Part shown: positions 45,173 through 58,017 of the stretch, one piece after another
How the letters are laid out: each line of letters opens with the position of its first letter
Numbering within the stretch: position 1 is the stretch's first letter
Origin: Phialocephala subalpina
Lineage: Eukaryota > Ascomycota > Leotiomycetes > Helotiales > Mollisiaceae
Reading direction: 5' to 3'
Length of the DNA: 64,000 nucleotides
NCBI GenBank assembly: GCA_900073065.1
Contig: FJOG01000013.1
Location: forward strand, 275,227 to 339,226
The notes under the pieces: generated by a model
Seen by the model: only the letters and a program-made list of their open reading frames with translations
Database searches by the model: none
What the model was told of the DNA's origin: nothing
Translations under genes and position numbers: made by a program

Positions 45173-48100
45173 CAGCAACCTGATGCGGCTGTTCTGAGAG
45201 CGGTGACAATGGGAGATGTACCGGTGCCTGCCCCTGGCGAAGAGGCTCACAGCATCTGATCGAGCACAGGCCAGCTCCTGTCGTCGGCGTGCAGCCTCGT
45301 ATCTATCTGAAGCTGCGTCGTGCTGTATGTCACCACTCGGATGCCCTGAAAATCTTGACAAGGCTCGTGGCCGGTGGATCAAGACAAGTGACAAGGTCCA
45401 GGAACCAGCGAACAAACCTCCACCTGGCACCCGCGCTGACAGGCCATCCAGAGACCGCGCGATGCAAATAATTCTAAGTTTGAAGAAGCGAGGAATACGA
45501 ATAATCATCCTTTGAGCTTGATGCTTGATTCAGAGACAACTGGTCAGCGCTCCTTCGAATGGGCTGCCAAGCGCTCTGAGGCGCAGACGTCTCACGCTAG
45601 AGGATCATGGTGATCCAGCACGGACGTTTTCTTCTGCCTCCAACAACATCAAACTCCAAGGGCCGGAGTGAACAACAGGAACCACTGCAACCACCGCGAC
45701 CTATAGGAACGCTTACCACCAGCATGGGAATCTCCAATCTCAACATCAGGGATTCTTTATCGCTTTTGGAAATCTAGGAATGCTCTCTTGAGTCTCTTAC
45801 GTCCGCTTTTCTCCCAGCAATTTTCCCTCCTCACCGGTCTTGATCCACTTTGCGAGCTTCACCGGTCACGGGTCGTCAACCTCGTACGGTTCTCAACAAC
45901 AAGTGTCTTGATGACACGGATTTCCTCCCAGACGCTGACATGATGGGTTCAGCCACAAACAAGCCATGAAGACCAGGATCAATTAATAGATGCACAACGG
46001 TGGCCAAACGGCAGGTCCAAAAGGAGCTCGGGTTGACGGGCGTAGATCCACTATTCAAACACATTAGCGCTCCAGAACGAGCTCGTGACCTTCCCCTTGT
46101 CTGGACGTCGAAATGGAGCCACGCAGCCATTATTGTTACAGTACCATCTGGAGAATGCAATCTACTGGCCCCGTTTGTGCCGAGCCCATCCGCCATCAAG
46201 GTGTCCTAATGCAAGCCACGCCGTCGAGATTTATAATAACGAAACCGCTACTATTGAGCTTCCAGCTCTTCAAGATCCAGACCCAAGCAAGACATCGAAA
46301 ATCAGAGCCTCGACAGGTAAGGCAAGACTCGGGAACTGAGACAAGCCATCCGATCTAGTTCACGGCATCAGAGGCGTGTTCCAGCCTCGCAATAGCAGAT
46401 TGCCGTGAATGAGCTTGTACGTACGTCCAAAAGCAGGCAGCCTTCCTTCCAGTCATAGACTGCCAAGCGGAGGGACGAACTGTTGTGGCACCGATGCAAC
46501 CATTCAACGCTCACCGGAATCTGGGAATCTGGCACGAGTTCTTAGGGCTTCACGGCTACATACACTGACTGCATTGCGTTGTGTGAAATACCCTCGGGCT
46601 CTCACACATCCACGTTACGTGCTGCAAGCAATTGCAGCTGAGGGAAAACGATCATAAAAACATCCATCCCCTCGCACGACCTCGAAGCGCACAGCAGAAG
46701 GAGCCATAAGCTGGCACGAGTAGCAAGCAATAGACATGTGGACGATCTAGCTTGCTCTCTTCAAGCCATTCGGCTGTCAAATCCTTTTGACATCTAATTT
46801 GAGCATTCATTTGCCCGTTTGAACATGTCATTAGAATTCGGAGCTCAACCAATCACACCCCTCAATTGAGATATATCCTCAATCGCATTATGAAGACAAT
46901 GTCATATGCGCGCGAGTAAGGTCCGTGACGACACTTTGCAGGCGTCTTCGTCCTCCAGTCGCATCTGGTTCTTGCGAAGTTGCATCCATCCATCAGAAAG
47001 GACGGCTCGATATACCCCCTAGCTATTTGTGGGACGCGAATGAGGGGTAATGGCCCGATTTTTTATGGTGGGGTACGGAGATACAAAGGGGAAATTGAAA
47101 GGAGCTCGACAACACCACGACCGAAATGTGACGATGTTCTTCAGTCTTTCCATGAACGCATCGCCATCACATCGCCGCAGATTTATATCAAATTTCAGAA
47201 ACGGCACAATTCATCCTGCAAATAATTATATGCACATCAGCAATTTCAAATCCTCAGCTTACCCGGCATCCGCTTCTCCATCCGAGCAGTCCTCATCGAA
47301 AAGATCATCATCGCCACCACTCACACACCCTTCGGTTCCAATGGCACCCTCTTCAAACAAGAGTTACTGGACCACACGTGCACCTTGGCCAATCATCGCC
47401 GAGATAGGTTCCTTCCTGCTCGCCTATGCTTTCATCCCGGCTGCATTGCCTCCTCTTTTCAGCGACTCGCATTCCACACGGCTTCCCGTACCCAGATCTT
47501 GCACGAAAGTAAGGCCGTGCCACCTGAGCGAGATCTGAACCTGACAACACCATCTCACTCAAACAGGCATGTTGAGGCATTTCGCCAAAGGAAACTAAAG
47601 GCAACTAACAGCTGAGTTGCAGAGCCATCTCCAAATCCAGCAACTATGTTTCTTCCCTCCCGAGTTCGCCCCGTTCCACCACACCATCTTGCCTCACATC
47701 TTGAATCTCACATCAGTTCTCCTGCTCATCATTCCTGCCTTAACCTTCCAGAAAATACTGAAACCAGCAGAGCCTATCAGAACGGACCAGCATCTGCTAT
47801 CTCACTGCATAAAGCCCAAGTAACTGGGCTTACCTTAAGCTCTGCCACTTTATGTACAAGCACTTGCTTTTTTGTTACTATTTTTCCTTTGACATGTGCT
47901 CTTGCATTGCTCGTCCCATGACCCAAAAAGCTACTTGGTCACGTGCATGAAGCCTGCAGCGGAAGCTCCCAGATGGGCGGAACGGGACGGAGAGGTCCTC
48001 CTGAGCAGCATAGTTCCGACCCTAGTATATATCTTCAAATTCATCCTATTCCAGAAGAACACTTTATCCCAGACAAGTTCGGCCGCATCAGAAACGACCA

Positions 48101-50771
48101 CTTTCTGCGTTATCGTTATCAGCAGTAGATCAAAGTTACATCGTCTTTCTCAAATACAAATTGTTCCCTGTTTCCCTCGACCTTCTTGTCTATCGAATTA
48201 ACAGACAAGGTCTGCTACACTTTCGTGTAGAAATATCTTCAACGCCATTCCTTTACCGGCATATACCCACCGAAGACGGCTTCGAAGCTCCACTTCACTT
48301 TACCAGCTTCCAGGACGTTGTTCCTCAGCCCTCAAGCCCTCAAGACCCAAAATTCGAACCATAAACCCCCACTTAAACATTCAATGCGGGTCCACAGGGT
48401 CCCACCTCCGTTCAATCATATGCTTCTGCTTTTTTTTTGTATTCCATTACCCCTTCCCTTCTGCATTCTACCTTCCCCCTCGTGCCTCCACCCCACACTG
48501 TACCAAAGTTTCGTAACCTGGCGGTCTCCCATATGCATCCCACGGGCATGTATCCCACTCGTTCTTTTCGGGAACGTTACAGAGTACCCGCGAAAGTATC
48601 CATACCATACCCGCATCACCAATCCCATTCCAGGGTCAGACATGGGAATGCGTGGGAATGCTAAGCTTCTCATCCATTCCCGCAGCCCAAAGCCTCCAAG
48701 CCCAAACTGCAACCCTGCAGATGCTGGGTGCATCCTCCCACTCCTTGCTAACTACGTGGCCGTACCTGACGCTTGCGCACCTATCTTCTTCCGGAAGTGT
48801 TGTGAAGGAAATCCAACAGCCACCTGCTGCCCTATCGCCTACTTGAGACTTTGGGACGAAGCTTGTCTAGGACACGCGAGACACTACTTCTGGCCCAGTT
48901 GTCTTGAAGCTTTCCGCTTTCTCCATAGCTTGATGTCCACGATGTTCGAGACGTTGACCGTTCATGATATTTTCAGATCTCGGGATCAGGATGTCTTGCA
49001 TTCAAACGGTCAAAGACATCACTCACCACAGGGACTTTTGATCCTCCGACTGTCTTCGTTTTTCAAGCCATTCCATCTATCGATGACTTTGACCGAGACA
49101 AGACATTGAGGGTGTTTTCAGATCCCGAGGCCTTAATGTCTCGTGTCAAGAGTCAAGACATTGCAATAATCATCTAATCTCTATATCTGAATTCAATTTC
49201 CAACAGCCAAAAATGCAGTCTTCCCCATGCGTCGCATCTTCGCTCCTCTCTATGGTGGGGGACATGAGGCCAGTCATTATCCGATCTATCCTGCACCATC
49301 GGGCTTCCTAGATCACTCTGGCTTCAAGTGAGAAACAGATAACCTACAGTTGAGACATTGAAAATACGGTTATAGCAGGATTACAAGCTTCTCTGTCGGT
49401 CATTCAACCTCTTCGCACTGTAAGAAAGGGAAAATGAAAGTTTGAGATGACAAATCCATCTCTTCAAATACCTCACAACAAGAAGACGCCTACCTTCAAC
49501 GCATTTTTCCATCTCTCTCCCATACAATCCCTTCAAAGTCTTGCTTCGCTCCCCCTCTTCCATTCTCTTCCTTCCACTCATCATCCCAACCATCCAACTA
49601 CATCCCACTCCCTCCCTTGCCCCCTCACATCTACCCCTTTGACACACTCATCCTTCACACCATCTCAAGATCAGATAGACACGGCCTTCGACCGTGCGTC
49701 TTCAAGCTTGGCATAAATATGGTAATGTGGAACTTTGAGGAAGGGTCTTGCTGCAGTAATTTAAAAGTATTCCATAGTGACGGCTCCAGCGAGGAGAAGG
49801 AGAGAGAAAGGATCTAATGCTAGGAATATGGAGCGCGCAATGTCATACCTGTAGTGCAGCATGTCGTTGGTTGCGAATAATTGTGGTACGAGCGTTTTTG
49901 GGGCAAGCGGACATCAAACCTTGAATCGGATTAGTTCAGGTTGGGGAAAGGGAAAATTTGGAGGGAAAACTTGCGCAAGACAAAGGAGGTGACTTTGATT
50001 CTCAGCACAGAAAACCATTAGAGGAACACGGCATAGTGATTCACAAAGTAAAGACAATTAAATGGGCGTGTTGAGGTGTCCACGAGCCTTTATTCTTTAG
50101 CTATGCAATCTTATCCCTCTGCATCGCACATATGCCCTTTGTGTTCCAGCCTCAAGTCACTCCAACTGACCCCGTCCTGTGCGGGATCACCTCTCCGGTC
50201 TTGCAGAACGTCCCTAGCCCTCCTTTCCTTGAACATTCCAAGTCATGGTGTTGCACGCAGTCAAGCTGTCAAGTTTCGAACGGGAAAGAAAACAGAACTT
50301 ACAGTTGAAATATGGAACGCCTGTTGACGCCCCGAGAAGGGAAATAAACAATGATGCACACGGGTGCGCTCTGTTAAAGAAGTATCCTCTAAAAGCAAGT
50401 GAGTGATCCTTTCAGTTTCGTAATGAGAGGCGAAACATACCAGAAAGCTATTCTGAAGAAAGAAACAAAGCCTGGAAGATTTTGATGATATATCACCAAG
50501 AACGGCGTACGTGTATGCATCGATGTCCTATCTTGGAAGGATTGGAAGAGATGGGTGTCCAAGCTTCGAGCGGAGGCTTACCGAGAAGAATTCAAACCGT
50601 TTTTCCGGACCTCTGGTTTGCGAAGATGGACGGAGGGTATCGAACCCAAAAGTTGATGGATCTCAGCCTTCCCCGATGGGCGCGGCCAACAGAGTGACAG
50701 AATCTTGCTAAGGAGCACTGAGCAGTACCCTTGTCTCGATTGTCGAGTTGCTGGAGCCACGAACTTGGCTC

Positions 50772-51377
50772 TCAGCTGAAGGAGTGGTTGACGCTTACTA
50801 CTTTCCTGTTTCTTATCAGTCTTTGCTCTGGGGTTGGGAAATCAATGTGAGCGTACGTTGGAAAGCGGGGTATGAGAGGCATGACCACCCGCGGAGTGCG
50901 GATAGCTAAAGTTTTGCATCTTTCTGCGTCGCTAGAAGAAAGATGCTGGAGGCTTGCGTTGAAGTGTCGTGCCTCCCTTGTGTGATATGCTGCCGTAGGC
51001 GTGTACTTCATTTGCGCCATGTGCAACCTCGCAGGATTGGTTAAGTCAAAGATCTCCTTCAACGAGGAAGAAAAGTTAGCATCTACATCAACGAGACGTA
51101 AGGTACTGAGGCTTACTAGAGACGTGACGCTGTCTCCTTGCAGCAGGTACCAAGAGTCCCAACTCGAAGCTGGTTTCTTAAAGATCACTTAGTGGGGACT
51201 CGAAGCAGGAGATACGTTCTACGACTTACTCTAGGTTCCTACAAACAATCCTTGGCTGAAGTCAGCCAGTTCCTCCCCAAATCCCGAAGGATTGAGGCCA
51301 GAATCGATTGACTTATTGGTTAGCATGCTAGCGACAGCCAAGTCCTCGCGCAACGGTTGACCGTGGGCGGCAGACAT
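50772..51377 (-). CDS. Candidate small spliced gene, about 159 residues
   Basis: ATG 51377 has a favourable context (ACAACCATGTCTGCC) and opens MSAAHGQPLREDLAVASMLT, followed by GLNPSGFGEELADF. Codon choice here looks coding. A model with three phase-0 exons is possible: 51377-51243, 51176-51117 and 51056-50772. The second intron has GTAAGC, GCTAAC and GAAG signals. The third exon has ordinary composition and ends VVSVNHSFS. If intron 1 is not used, the product stops after 48 residues (TAG at 51231-51233). No family is recognised. It might instead be a short upstream ORF in a longer transcript that starts near 52.4 kb. Confidence 0.35.
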
Positions 51378-51539
51378 GGTTGTTGTAACCAGTCAGTCGA
51401 CTGACTAGCAGGATGCATAGTCGGGAGGTTCCTCAGGAGTCGAGAATCAAGACGTCCTTCGGTGGCGATTGTTTGGTTTGGTTGAGTTATGATCGCCAAT
51501 AGCATGGCAGGCCTATGCTGGCGACCAGGAAGTCGTGTT

Positions 51540-51742
51540 TTAACTGTCCGTGGAAAGACTGGTAACCTCTTCTCGATCGAGGGGAGCAAGAGAAGTCGTC
51601 TTCTATTGTCTAGAGCTAGTCAAGGTCAGTACATTCAATGCATCAAATGGAAAAAGGCTATCATACAAGAAGCCAAACCTTGTATCAGAATCAACTTCCA
51701 TCGTGAGCTAACAAACTCGGCGACGCTTACTTGCGTGGCCAT
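51540..51742 (-). other. Possible upstream short ORF with an intron
   Basis: ATG 51742 gives MATQ, followed by a canonical GTAAGC donor. An acceptor ending ATAG at 51603 would continue KTTSLAPLDREEVTSLSTDS and stop at 51540. A CT-rich leader precedes it on the minus strand. It could be the first exon of the candidate gene or a regulatory leader ORF. Confidence 0.3.
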
Positions 51743-53875
51743 GTTGGTGGCGGTGGTTGAGGATTGTGAGGTCGCATGATTGGGGGAATCGCTTCCATCC
51801 GCTTGGAGTGAATGGTGGTGGGAGTGTTGGAGAGCTTGTCAAACAATCGAGAGCTGTGCAGTTCGAATCGTATTGATTGTTGTTAGGATCCCATCAGCAC
51901 GACCCGAAGGCCAATACTCAGCAGACTGGATAATCTCTGCTTATCGTACGCCCCAGAGATAGATCTGATGTTGGCAGGAAGCTTAGTCAAGTCAGTTGAA
52001 GGAGCTCGGAAAACAACGAGGCTTCCAAGCTTGACAAGGAATATTACGGGGGACGGATGGAATTGATGATGAATGTAGTAAATAGAAGTTTAGTGAATGT
52101 TTGAAGGTGGGAATGGATTGGAAGGTGAATTTATAAGGTTGAAATCTGTGTGTGTGGGGCGGACTGTGTTCGTTAGCATTTTGCGCCAGGCAAGAGCATA
52201 CAGCAAGAAAGAAAGAGACTTGACAGCTTGACTGCTGGATTGTCAGTTGGTCGAAGTGTTGAAGAGTGTGGGGTGGAAGAGGAAGGATGGTTGTTGTAGA
52301 TGGAAAGAGCGAGGTGGATGATCTCGATCTTCGAGTCGGGACACAGCCATGGTGAATTGCGGCGGACATTTAATACGAAGTTGAGTTGCTGAAGCTCTCG
52401 GAGCCTGAGGTGTGACGTAGGATTGAGTATGATATCCATCCACGGACAGGGGTTATGGTGTCGGACACCCGTTGCTACAGCTTGTTATTTGTCGCAAATT
52501 ATCGAGGTTATCTTGTAGATACAAAGTTAGTTGTGTTGCTACAAGGTTGAAAACTTTGTAGACGTTGAAGGTGATCGAAACAGAAAGGCAAGCCCAGGAG
52601 CCAGCAAGGTACAGTAGTGCAAAAACGTGAAGGAATCTCCTAGTATTGCAGGAGGGCAATGGAAGGTATGGATGGACTCCAGAGCCATGTGATGCTCGAG
52701 ATGTTTGTTACATACCAGTTAGAAGCTCCTCCCCGCGACGCCTGAGCCAACAAGGACGAATTCGAGCTCGTTCAATGACGAGAAAGAAGGGGGATGAAGC
52801 GCAAGGCATGCCAGCACCTTTGCTAGCAGCGGTGCGGATGTGCTGACTGGAGTAGAAGGTAGTATCTGTCATGATAAAGAAAGTTGTCGAGATCGTGAAA
52901 AGTTTGAAGTTCGAGGAAGAAGAGCGCGCAAAGATATGCCCACAAAAACACGCTAGTCTCGCCTAGGCAGGATCGACCTCCTCGAGTGGCAGCAAAACAA
53001 TCACTCATAAGCATCACTTTCAATTGCATTTGACAGCTGTGCTCAGCTTCGGTGAGCTCAATATCACAGGCAAAAGCTGAAGTGTAGCTATGCAACAAAC
53101 GTCATTTCGATGTCCCAGACCAGATTGGAGGTGTAGACGAGCAACGCAACTTAACGGAGAGTTTGGCTGAATGCAGTACGATACAGCACCCAAGTTGCAC
53201 GTGGCCTTGCAGTATTTGGATCACCAATCATAGGAGAAGAGGGATACAGGTAGAGCTTTGAGCCATTGCAACCCTATGAGAATACGTAGCTGGTCTCCAC
53301 GCTCAAATCAACGAGCAAAGATCGGGCTTCAATAACTGGCAGATTCTCAAGATTGTTCGGCCGGGAAATCACTGGGCCCCTCGGCGGCAAGTTTATGGAA
53401 GCACAACATCACGAAAAGCAAGCGAGCACAATTCATACAACATATCCTTTTTCTTTTGTACAGTACAGGTATTTACAAGCAGCATTTTTCATGCCTACCT
53501 GCCCGCACAAAAGCTACTATAATACAGATATCCCTGCCATATGACCAAAGGTCCAGGCCAATACGCTTGCATTTGTCGCCCAGATGCATGCAACAACAAA
53601 ATGGAAAGTCTATGATCATCAAATCTTTCAGCCTTCACCCATATACAGAAGACCCTTCCAGGGAGATGACGATCAGACGAAAGCGTAAATGTACTCCCAG
53701 AGAAGATGCCAGATGATGTACCGGAACGTGGTCGTAATAAGACAAGTGGTGGTCGAAGAAGAGATTTTGGTGGTAGTCATCCGATATGTTCAAGGAGGTT
53801 GGTATGGGGGCTTCGTCGAAGGCATTATGTATCGATTAGGTAAGAGCGGAGGGGTGGGTTCGAGGTTTGGGTCGC
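51743..53875. other. Intergenic, leader-like on the minus strand
   Basis: 51960-52440 is C/T-rich when read on the minus strand, as in fungal 5' UTRs. 52440-53875 shows no supported gene and probably includes the Tom40 3' flank. Confidence 0.45.
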
Positions 53876-55097
53876 TTAGAATGGGATCTGAGCTGGAGCA
53901 GCGCCGCCTGCCATTTCTTGCTGCTCCTGGAGCTCTTCGCTGCCGGCTTCGATAGAGACTGCCAATCCGATCTTTGCTTGTTGCTGGGTGAAGTGAGTAT
54001 AAACCCTGAGAATCAATGGGGGTAGCACAAACCTTGAAGTGATCCATATCAGCAGCAAAAGTCAATTGCACCGGAGGAGCAACTCTCTTCTCCAGTAAAC
54101 AGCTCAACTTGCCAGTCGAGTCCACCTGCGCTCTAAAAGTTGACATTCTGAAGTCATACTTGGCACCAACGGTAGTAACACCCTCCTTTCTCATTGGTCC
54201 TCCCATCAGTCCTCCAGCTCCCGATAAGCCAGCAAACTGAAGGTTTAGGTCCACACCAGCCTCCACCTTATCTGTCAGCTTTCGCCAGTATGATGTGTTG
54301 ATAGCTCCTCCAGCGGCCAATTGAGCGCTCGCGATCCAATCACTGCCCTTGTACTTTGCGCAATACGAAAGAGCTGTTTCGGGGCCCTGGTTGAGAGCGG
54401 CTCGTTGCCAGATTGCCTCCAGACCCAGAGCGAGGTTTGGCGTAACAGATTGAAGATAGCTTCCAATGAAGATGCCTGTGAGTCCGCCATCAATCATTGA
54501 AGGGTTCAAAGTCTTCAGAGATGCAGTGAAGTCATTTCCGGTGTACTCATTGTCAAGTTGCACCATGGCTTGGCCAGGACCGGCGATCTGGATCTGAGTC
54601 TTTGTAACCAACGATGGTGTCCATCTGTAGTTGAATCGGGTCGATAGTTGTCCTTCGTTGTCAACATTGCCTTGCATGAAGATCTATAGATAGGCGCATT
54701 AGCTTGTTTGCCTAAGTAGCTGAAAAGGCTGCCAATCCTGCAGCACGCCAGTAGACTTGGATGCAAGACAACGAACCTTGTTGGTACCGAACAGAGCTGC
54801 AAATGTGTATGGTGGCAAGCCTTGTGATCCCATGGAGAAGGCATGAGAGACCTGGAATAAGGGGGAGATGCTGAAAGCTTTGGTAAGATCCGCCCTCAGC
54901 CCAGAGAATGTGTAGTTGTTCAGGAATACATCGCGCTGAACCTCTCGTGCAATATTCTCAACTGTGCCGGGGTTTGACAGTCCTAGAGCCGCCCTCCGTT
55001 CTGAGAATGATGTGTATGTATCCGCCAATGCCACCGAGACTGCGTTGTTGTACAGGAAGCCTAGAGGAGAATCCTTCTCCAATGCCATTGTCGACAT
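53876..55097 (-). CDS. TOM40: Mitochondrial outer-membrane import channel Tom40
   Basis: The beta-barrel pore of the TOM complex, through which nearly all nuclear-encoded mitochondrial proteins enter. Exons 55097-54777, 54683-54033 and 53983-53876 give 359 residues, the usual size. The start [18 protein letters not shown] is chosen over frames reaching 55214, which lack family sequence. Typical blocks are [59 protein letters not shown] and [19 protein letters not shown]. The end has [13 protein letters not shown] joined to [14 protein letters not shown]. Like other porin-fold barrels it has no cleavable signal. It is divergent from the PFKFB-type gene. Confidence 0.95.
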
Positions 55098-55960
55098 GCT
55101 GATATGGTCAAGATCGTAGCAGAAAGAAAGGATTGAAGGAACGGGGGAGGCGGACAGAAGAGGCGGTGGTAATAAAGGCTGGTGATGGCGTTGGGAAGGA
55201 AACGGTGGTGACAAGTAGATGCACCTGAGCTCGATGCGCTCTCAACACCAAACTTTTTTTTCGAAAGGAGAGCTACGGCGTCAAGTGTTGACGCCTGGCG
55301 TACTTGGAGTTTATGCCTGAGACCGGATAATATTCGGCATGGACTCCTACTGGTTGATAGACGACTTCCGAAAACCTGGGTCACATTGAGATCTAGATAG
55401 CGCTTGGTCTTGCCTTCCTTCATAATAATACCTCAACAAGATATCCAAGTAAAAGCCCACGAAACCCAGAATTCTCGATCTGAGGAGCATTGCATGGCTT
55501 GCTGTGGACGATCGAAGTTGTATAGAGTCATCAATTGACCCAAAGAACGAGGGAGAATCACTTACTAGTATCCCTAATTTGAGCTTTGAAGCACCTCGGT
55601 AGCTTGCTGGCCCTTGCTACTGCTTCTCAGAGGGAGTGTCAGTGACGGGCACTGGACAGACAAGTTGTCTGAATCGTGGGGGAACTGTTTGCTAGCTGTT
55701 GCGTCGTTTTCGCGGCATTGGTTGTTAGGGTCGACAGACCCTCGCTGAATCTCAACGAGATGGATACACTCCTGTGAGTTTACCTCTTCACTTTTTTGAC
55801 ACGAACCCTTTTCCGCAACCATTTCGAGAACATCACCTTGAGGCGATCTTGTTTTACTGCTTTCGAAGTCCTTTCGATTGCGGTGCATTCAAATCTTCAA
55901 AGCTCCTTCCATCATTGTCAACAACACTATACACCTTCAAACTCGCTGCTTAGGAGCGAG
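55098..55960. promoter_or_regulatory. Divergent promoter region, TOM40/PFKFB
   Basis: About 860 bases between the two start codons. No specific site is assigned. Confidence 0.5.
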
Positions 55961-58017
55961 ATGGAGGGCCAAACAAAGCGCGTTGAGGTTGACGAGTCTC
56001 CTCCTACCTTATTCTACACTAGGCTAGAGCTTGCTGAAGAAACCTGGCTATCTGATGCAGGGGAACAGGAAATCGCTGACATTATCGACCTCTATTTTAG
56101 CACCGCTGAAATCGCGGCAAACTCTCCTCGGTACCGTCGTAGGAGCTCAACTTTCATCGATGGCGTCCATGATGTCCAAGATGATCAGGCTCCGGTCTTG
56201 GCCCCTGCTCAGCTCTACAGCACCATGTCTGGACGACTGTTTCACTCAGGTCGAATCGCCATTGTGCTCGTTGGCCTCCCGGCGCGCGGCAAGACGTAAG
56301 TAGCAAGTCCGAGATCGATCTGAAGCTTAGAGCCTAGTACTGATGATATGTTTACAGCCATATCTCCGTGTCCCTTTCTCGATACTTACAATGGTATGTG
56401 ACGCCTACTGTATCCGTGCGCCCGACTAACATGCACAGGTTGGGTGTCAAAACAAGAGTCTTTCACTTAGGAGATTATCGTCGCGCCACCATGGGTTCTG
56501 AAAACGATGTTCCTGAAGACTACTTCTTCATCAATGCTTCTGCCAAATCAGTGTTGCTCCGTCAAAAGATCCTAAAGAAGTGTCGCGATGACATCTACGA
56601 TTGGCTCAATCACGAGAATGGTCAAGTCGCTATCTACGACGCGGTAAATCCCTTAGCTGCAGGTAGAGAATCGCTTGCAAAGGAATTCCTTAAGCACGAT
56701 GTACAGGTTCGTAATAAGGCCAAGTTGACACACTATGGAATTTGCTGACACTTCACAAGACACTTTTCCTCGAATCCTGGGTTGACGATCAGAGTATTCT
56801 TGAAGAAAATGCCCGTAGTGTCAAGATTTCTTCTCCTGATGTAAGCGGCGACGACTATTTTGCCAGTGTTGAATGCTAACTGGAGTCAGTTCAAGGGTAT
56901 GAATCCCGACGACGCAGCCAAGCTGTATCTGAAGCGAATCGATATGAAGATTCCACACTTCGAGACCATGTCAGAGAAGAAACTCAACTGGATTAGAATG
57001 ATCAACGCAGGTGCGATGCTCGAGTACAATAACGTCAACTTCGGATACTTATCTCATCGAATCGTCTTCTATTTGATGAATTTACACATCAAATCCCGTC
57101 GAACATTCTTTGCTCGAGCTGGAACTTCGGAAAAGACCGACTACTACCAAGCAGATGCATCTCTTGGAGAGGAAGGCAATGCATATGCGCAGAAGATGGC
57201 AGATACGCTCATCGAACACCGTCAAGCTGAACGAGCTGCTCTTATTGCTTCGGGTGGTTCTGAGGCACCTCTCAAGCCTCTGGCTGTCTGGACTTCAACG
57301 AGAAAGCGAACAGTTCAGACTGCTGATGCATTCCTTGAGAGAGGTTACACGGTCCGCCAGAGATCTCAAATGAGCCAATTACACCCTGGTGTCTGCGAGA
57401 AGCTGTCCGAGAATGCGATCCGCCGAATCTATCCCGAAGAGGTTGTGAAGCACCAACAGGATCCTTATCATCATCGATATCCTCGAGCCGAGGTATATTA
57501 TGTCACTCTCTAGTATCCCAGTCATACTAATCGTGTGACAGTCTTACCATGATCTTGCAGTGCGCCTGGAACCGATCATCCTTGAACTTGAGAGAGAGCA
57601 GAATGATCTTCTCATCATTGCTCATGAATCCGTTCTACGTGTTCTTTACGGCTACCTAATGGCTTGCAACGCTATGAGCATCCCAACTCTCAAGTTCCCG
57701 CGCAACCAGATCATTGAAGTGTGTCTGATTTCCAAATTTTCTTTTATACCAAGCTAAACCTTCTACAGATCATTCCTGCCTCTTACCAGAACGAAGCCAA
57801 GCTCATTGAAATCCGTGATCTCGATCCCGCTATGATCCCTGGATCTCCTGAAGATATTCGCCTTCCTGTCGCTCCTCCCAGTGGCATGGTCAGCCCTATG
57901 TCTGGTATCGGCACCCCTGCCATGGGCCTCAGCACTCCTTCCGAGCCTGCCGATCTTCCCGCACGTGCCAAGCCAACCATTGTCGTCAAGGAGGAACACC
58001 CGCTCTCTAAGGATTGA
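55961..58017 (+). CDS. 6-phosphofructo-2-kinase / fructose-2,6-bisphosphatase, phosphatase site altered
   Basis: A bifunctional-family enzyme that makes and, in most members, removes fructose 2,6-bisphosphate, a regulator of glycolysis. Exons 55961-56295, 56358-56394, 56440-56706, 56760-56840, 56890-57492, 57542-57718 and 57769-58017 give 582 residues. The kinase domain has Walker A GLPARGKT (about 105-112), FHLGDYRR, ENDVPEDYFF and LFLESWVDD. The phosphatase domain normally starts LTRHGES, with the phosphorylated His. Here it reads FARAGTSE, with Ala at about residue 317. Later blocks are partly kept (STRKRTVQTA, LHPGVCEKLS), and the usual GH of the second His block appears as IIAHESVLRVL. 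A kinase-only enzyme is therefore predicted, as in some yeast isozymes. The tail is Pro/Ser-rich. Confidence 0.93.

Larger units (their letters stand above)
42332..50771. other. Long stretch without recognisable conserved genes
   Basis: The first 1-1.5 kb is the 5' region of GSK-3, with CT-rich sequence on the minus strand. Beyond it, open frames such as 44479-45081 (+, 200 codons), 47050-47538 and 48318-49109 show no domain, splice logic or biased composition that would support them. Two simple repeats are listed separately. Non-coding transcripts cannot be excluded. Confidence 0.5.

Noticed and set aside
48318..49109. 263-codon open frame in the gene desert
   Set aside because: Low-complexity Pro/Ser/His-rich text, antisense also open; no recognisable family or usable start context.
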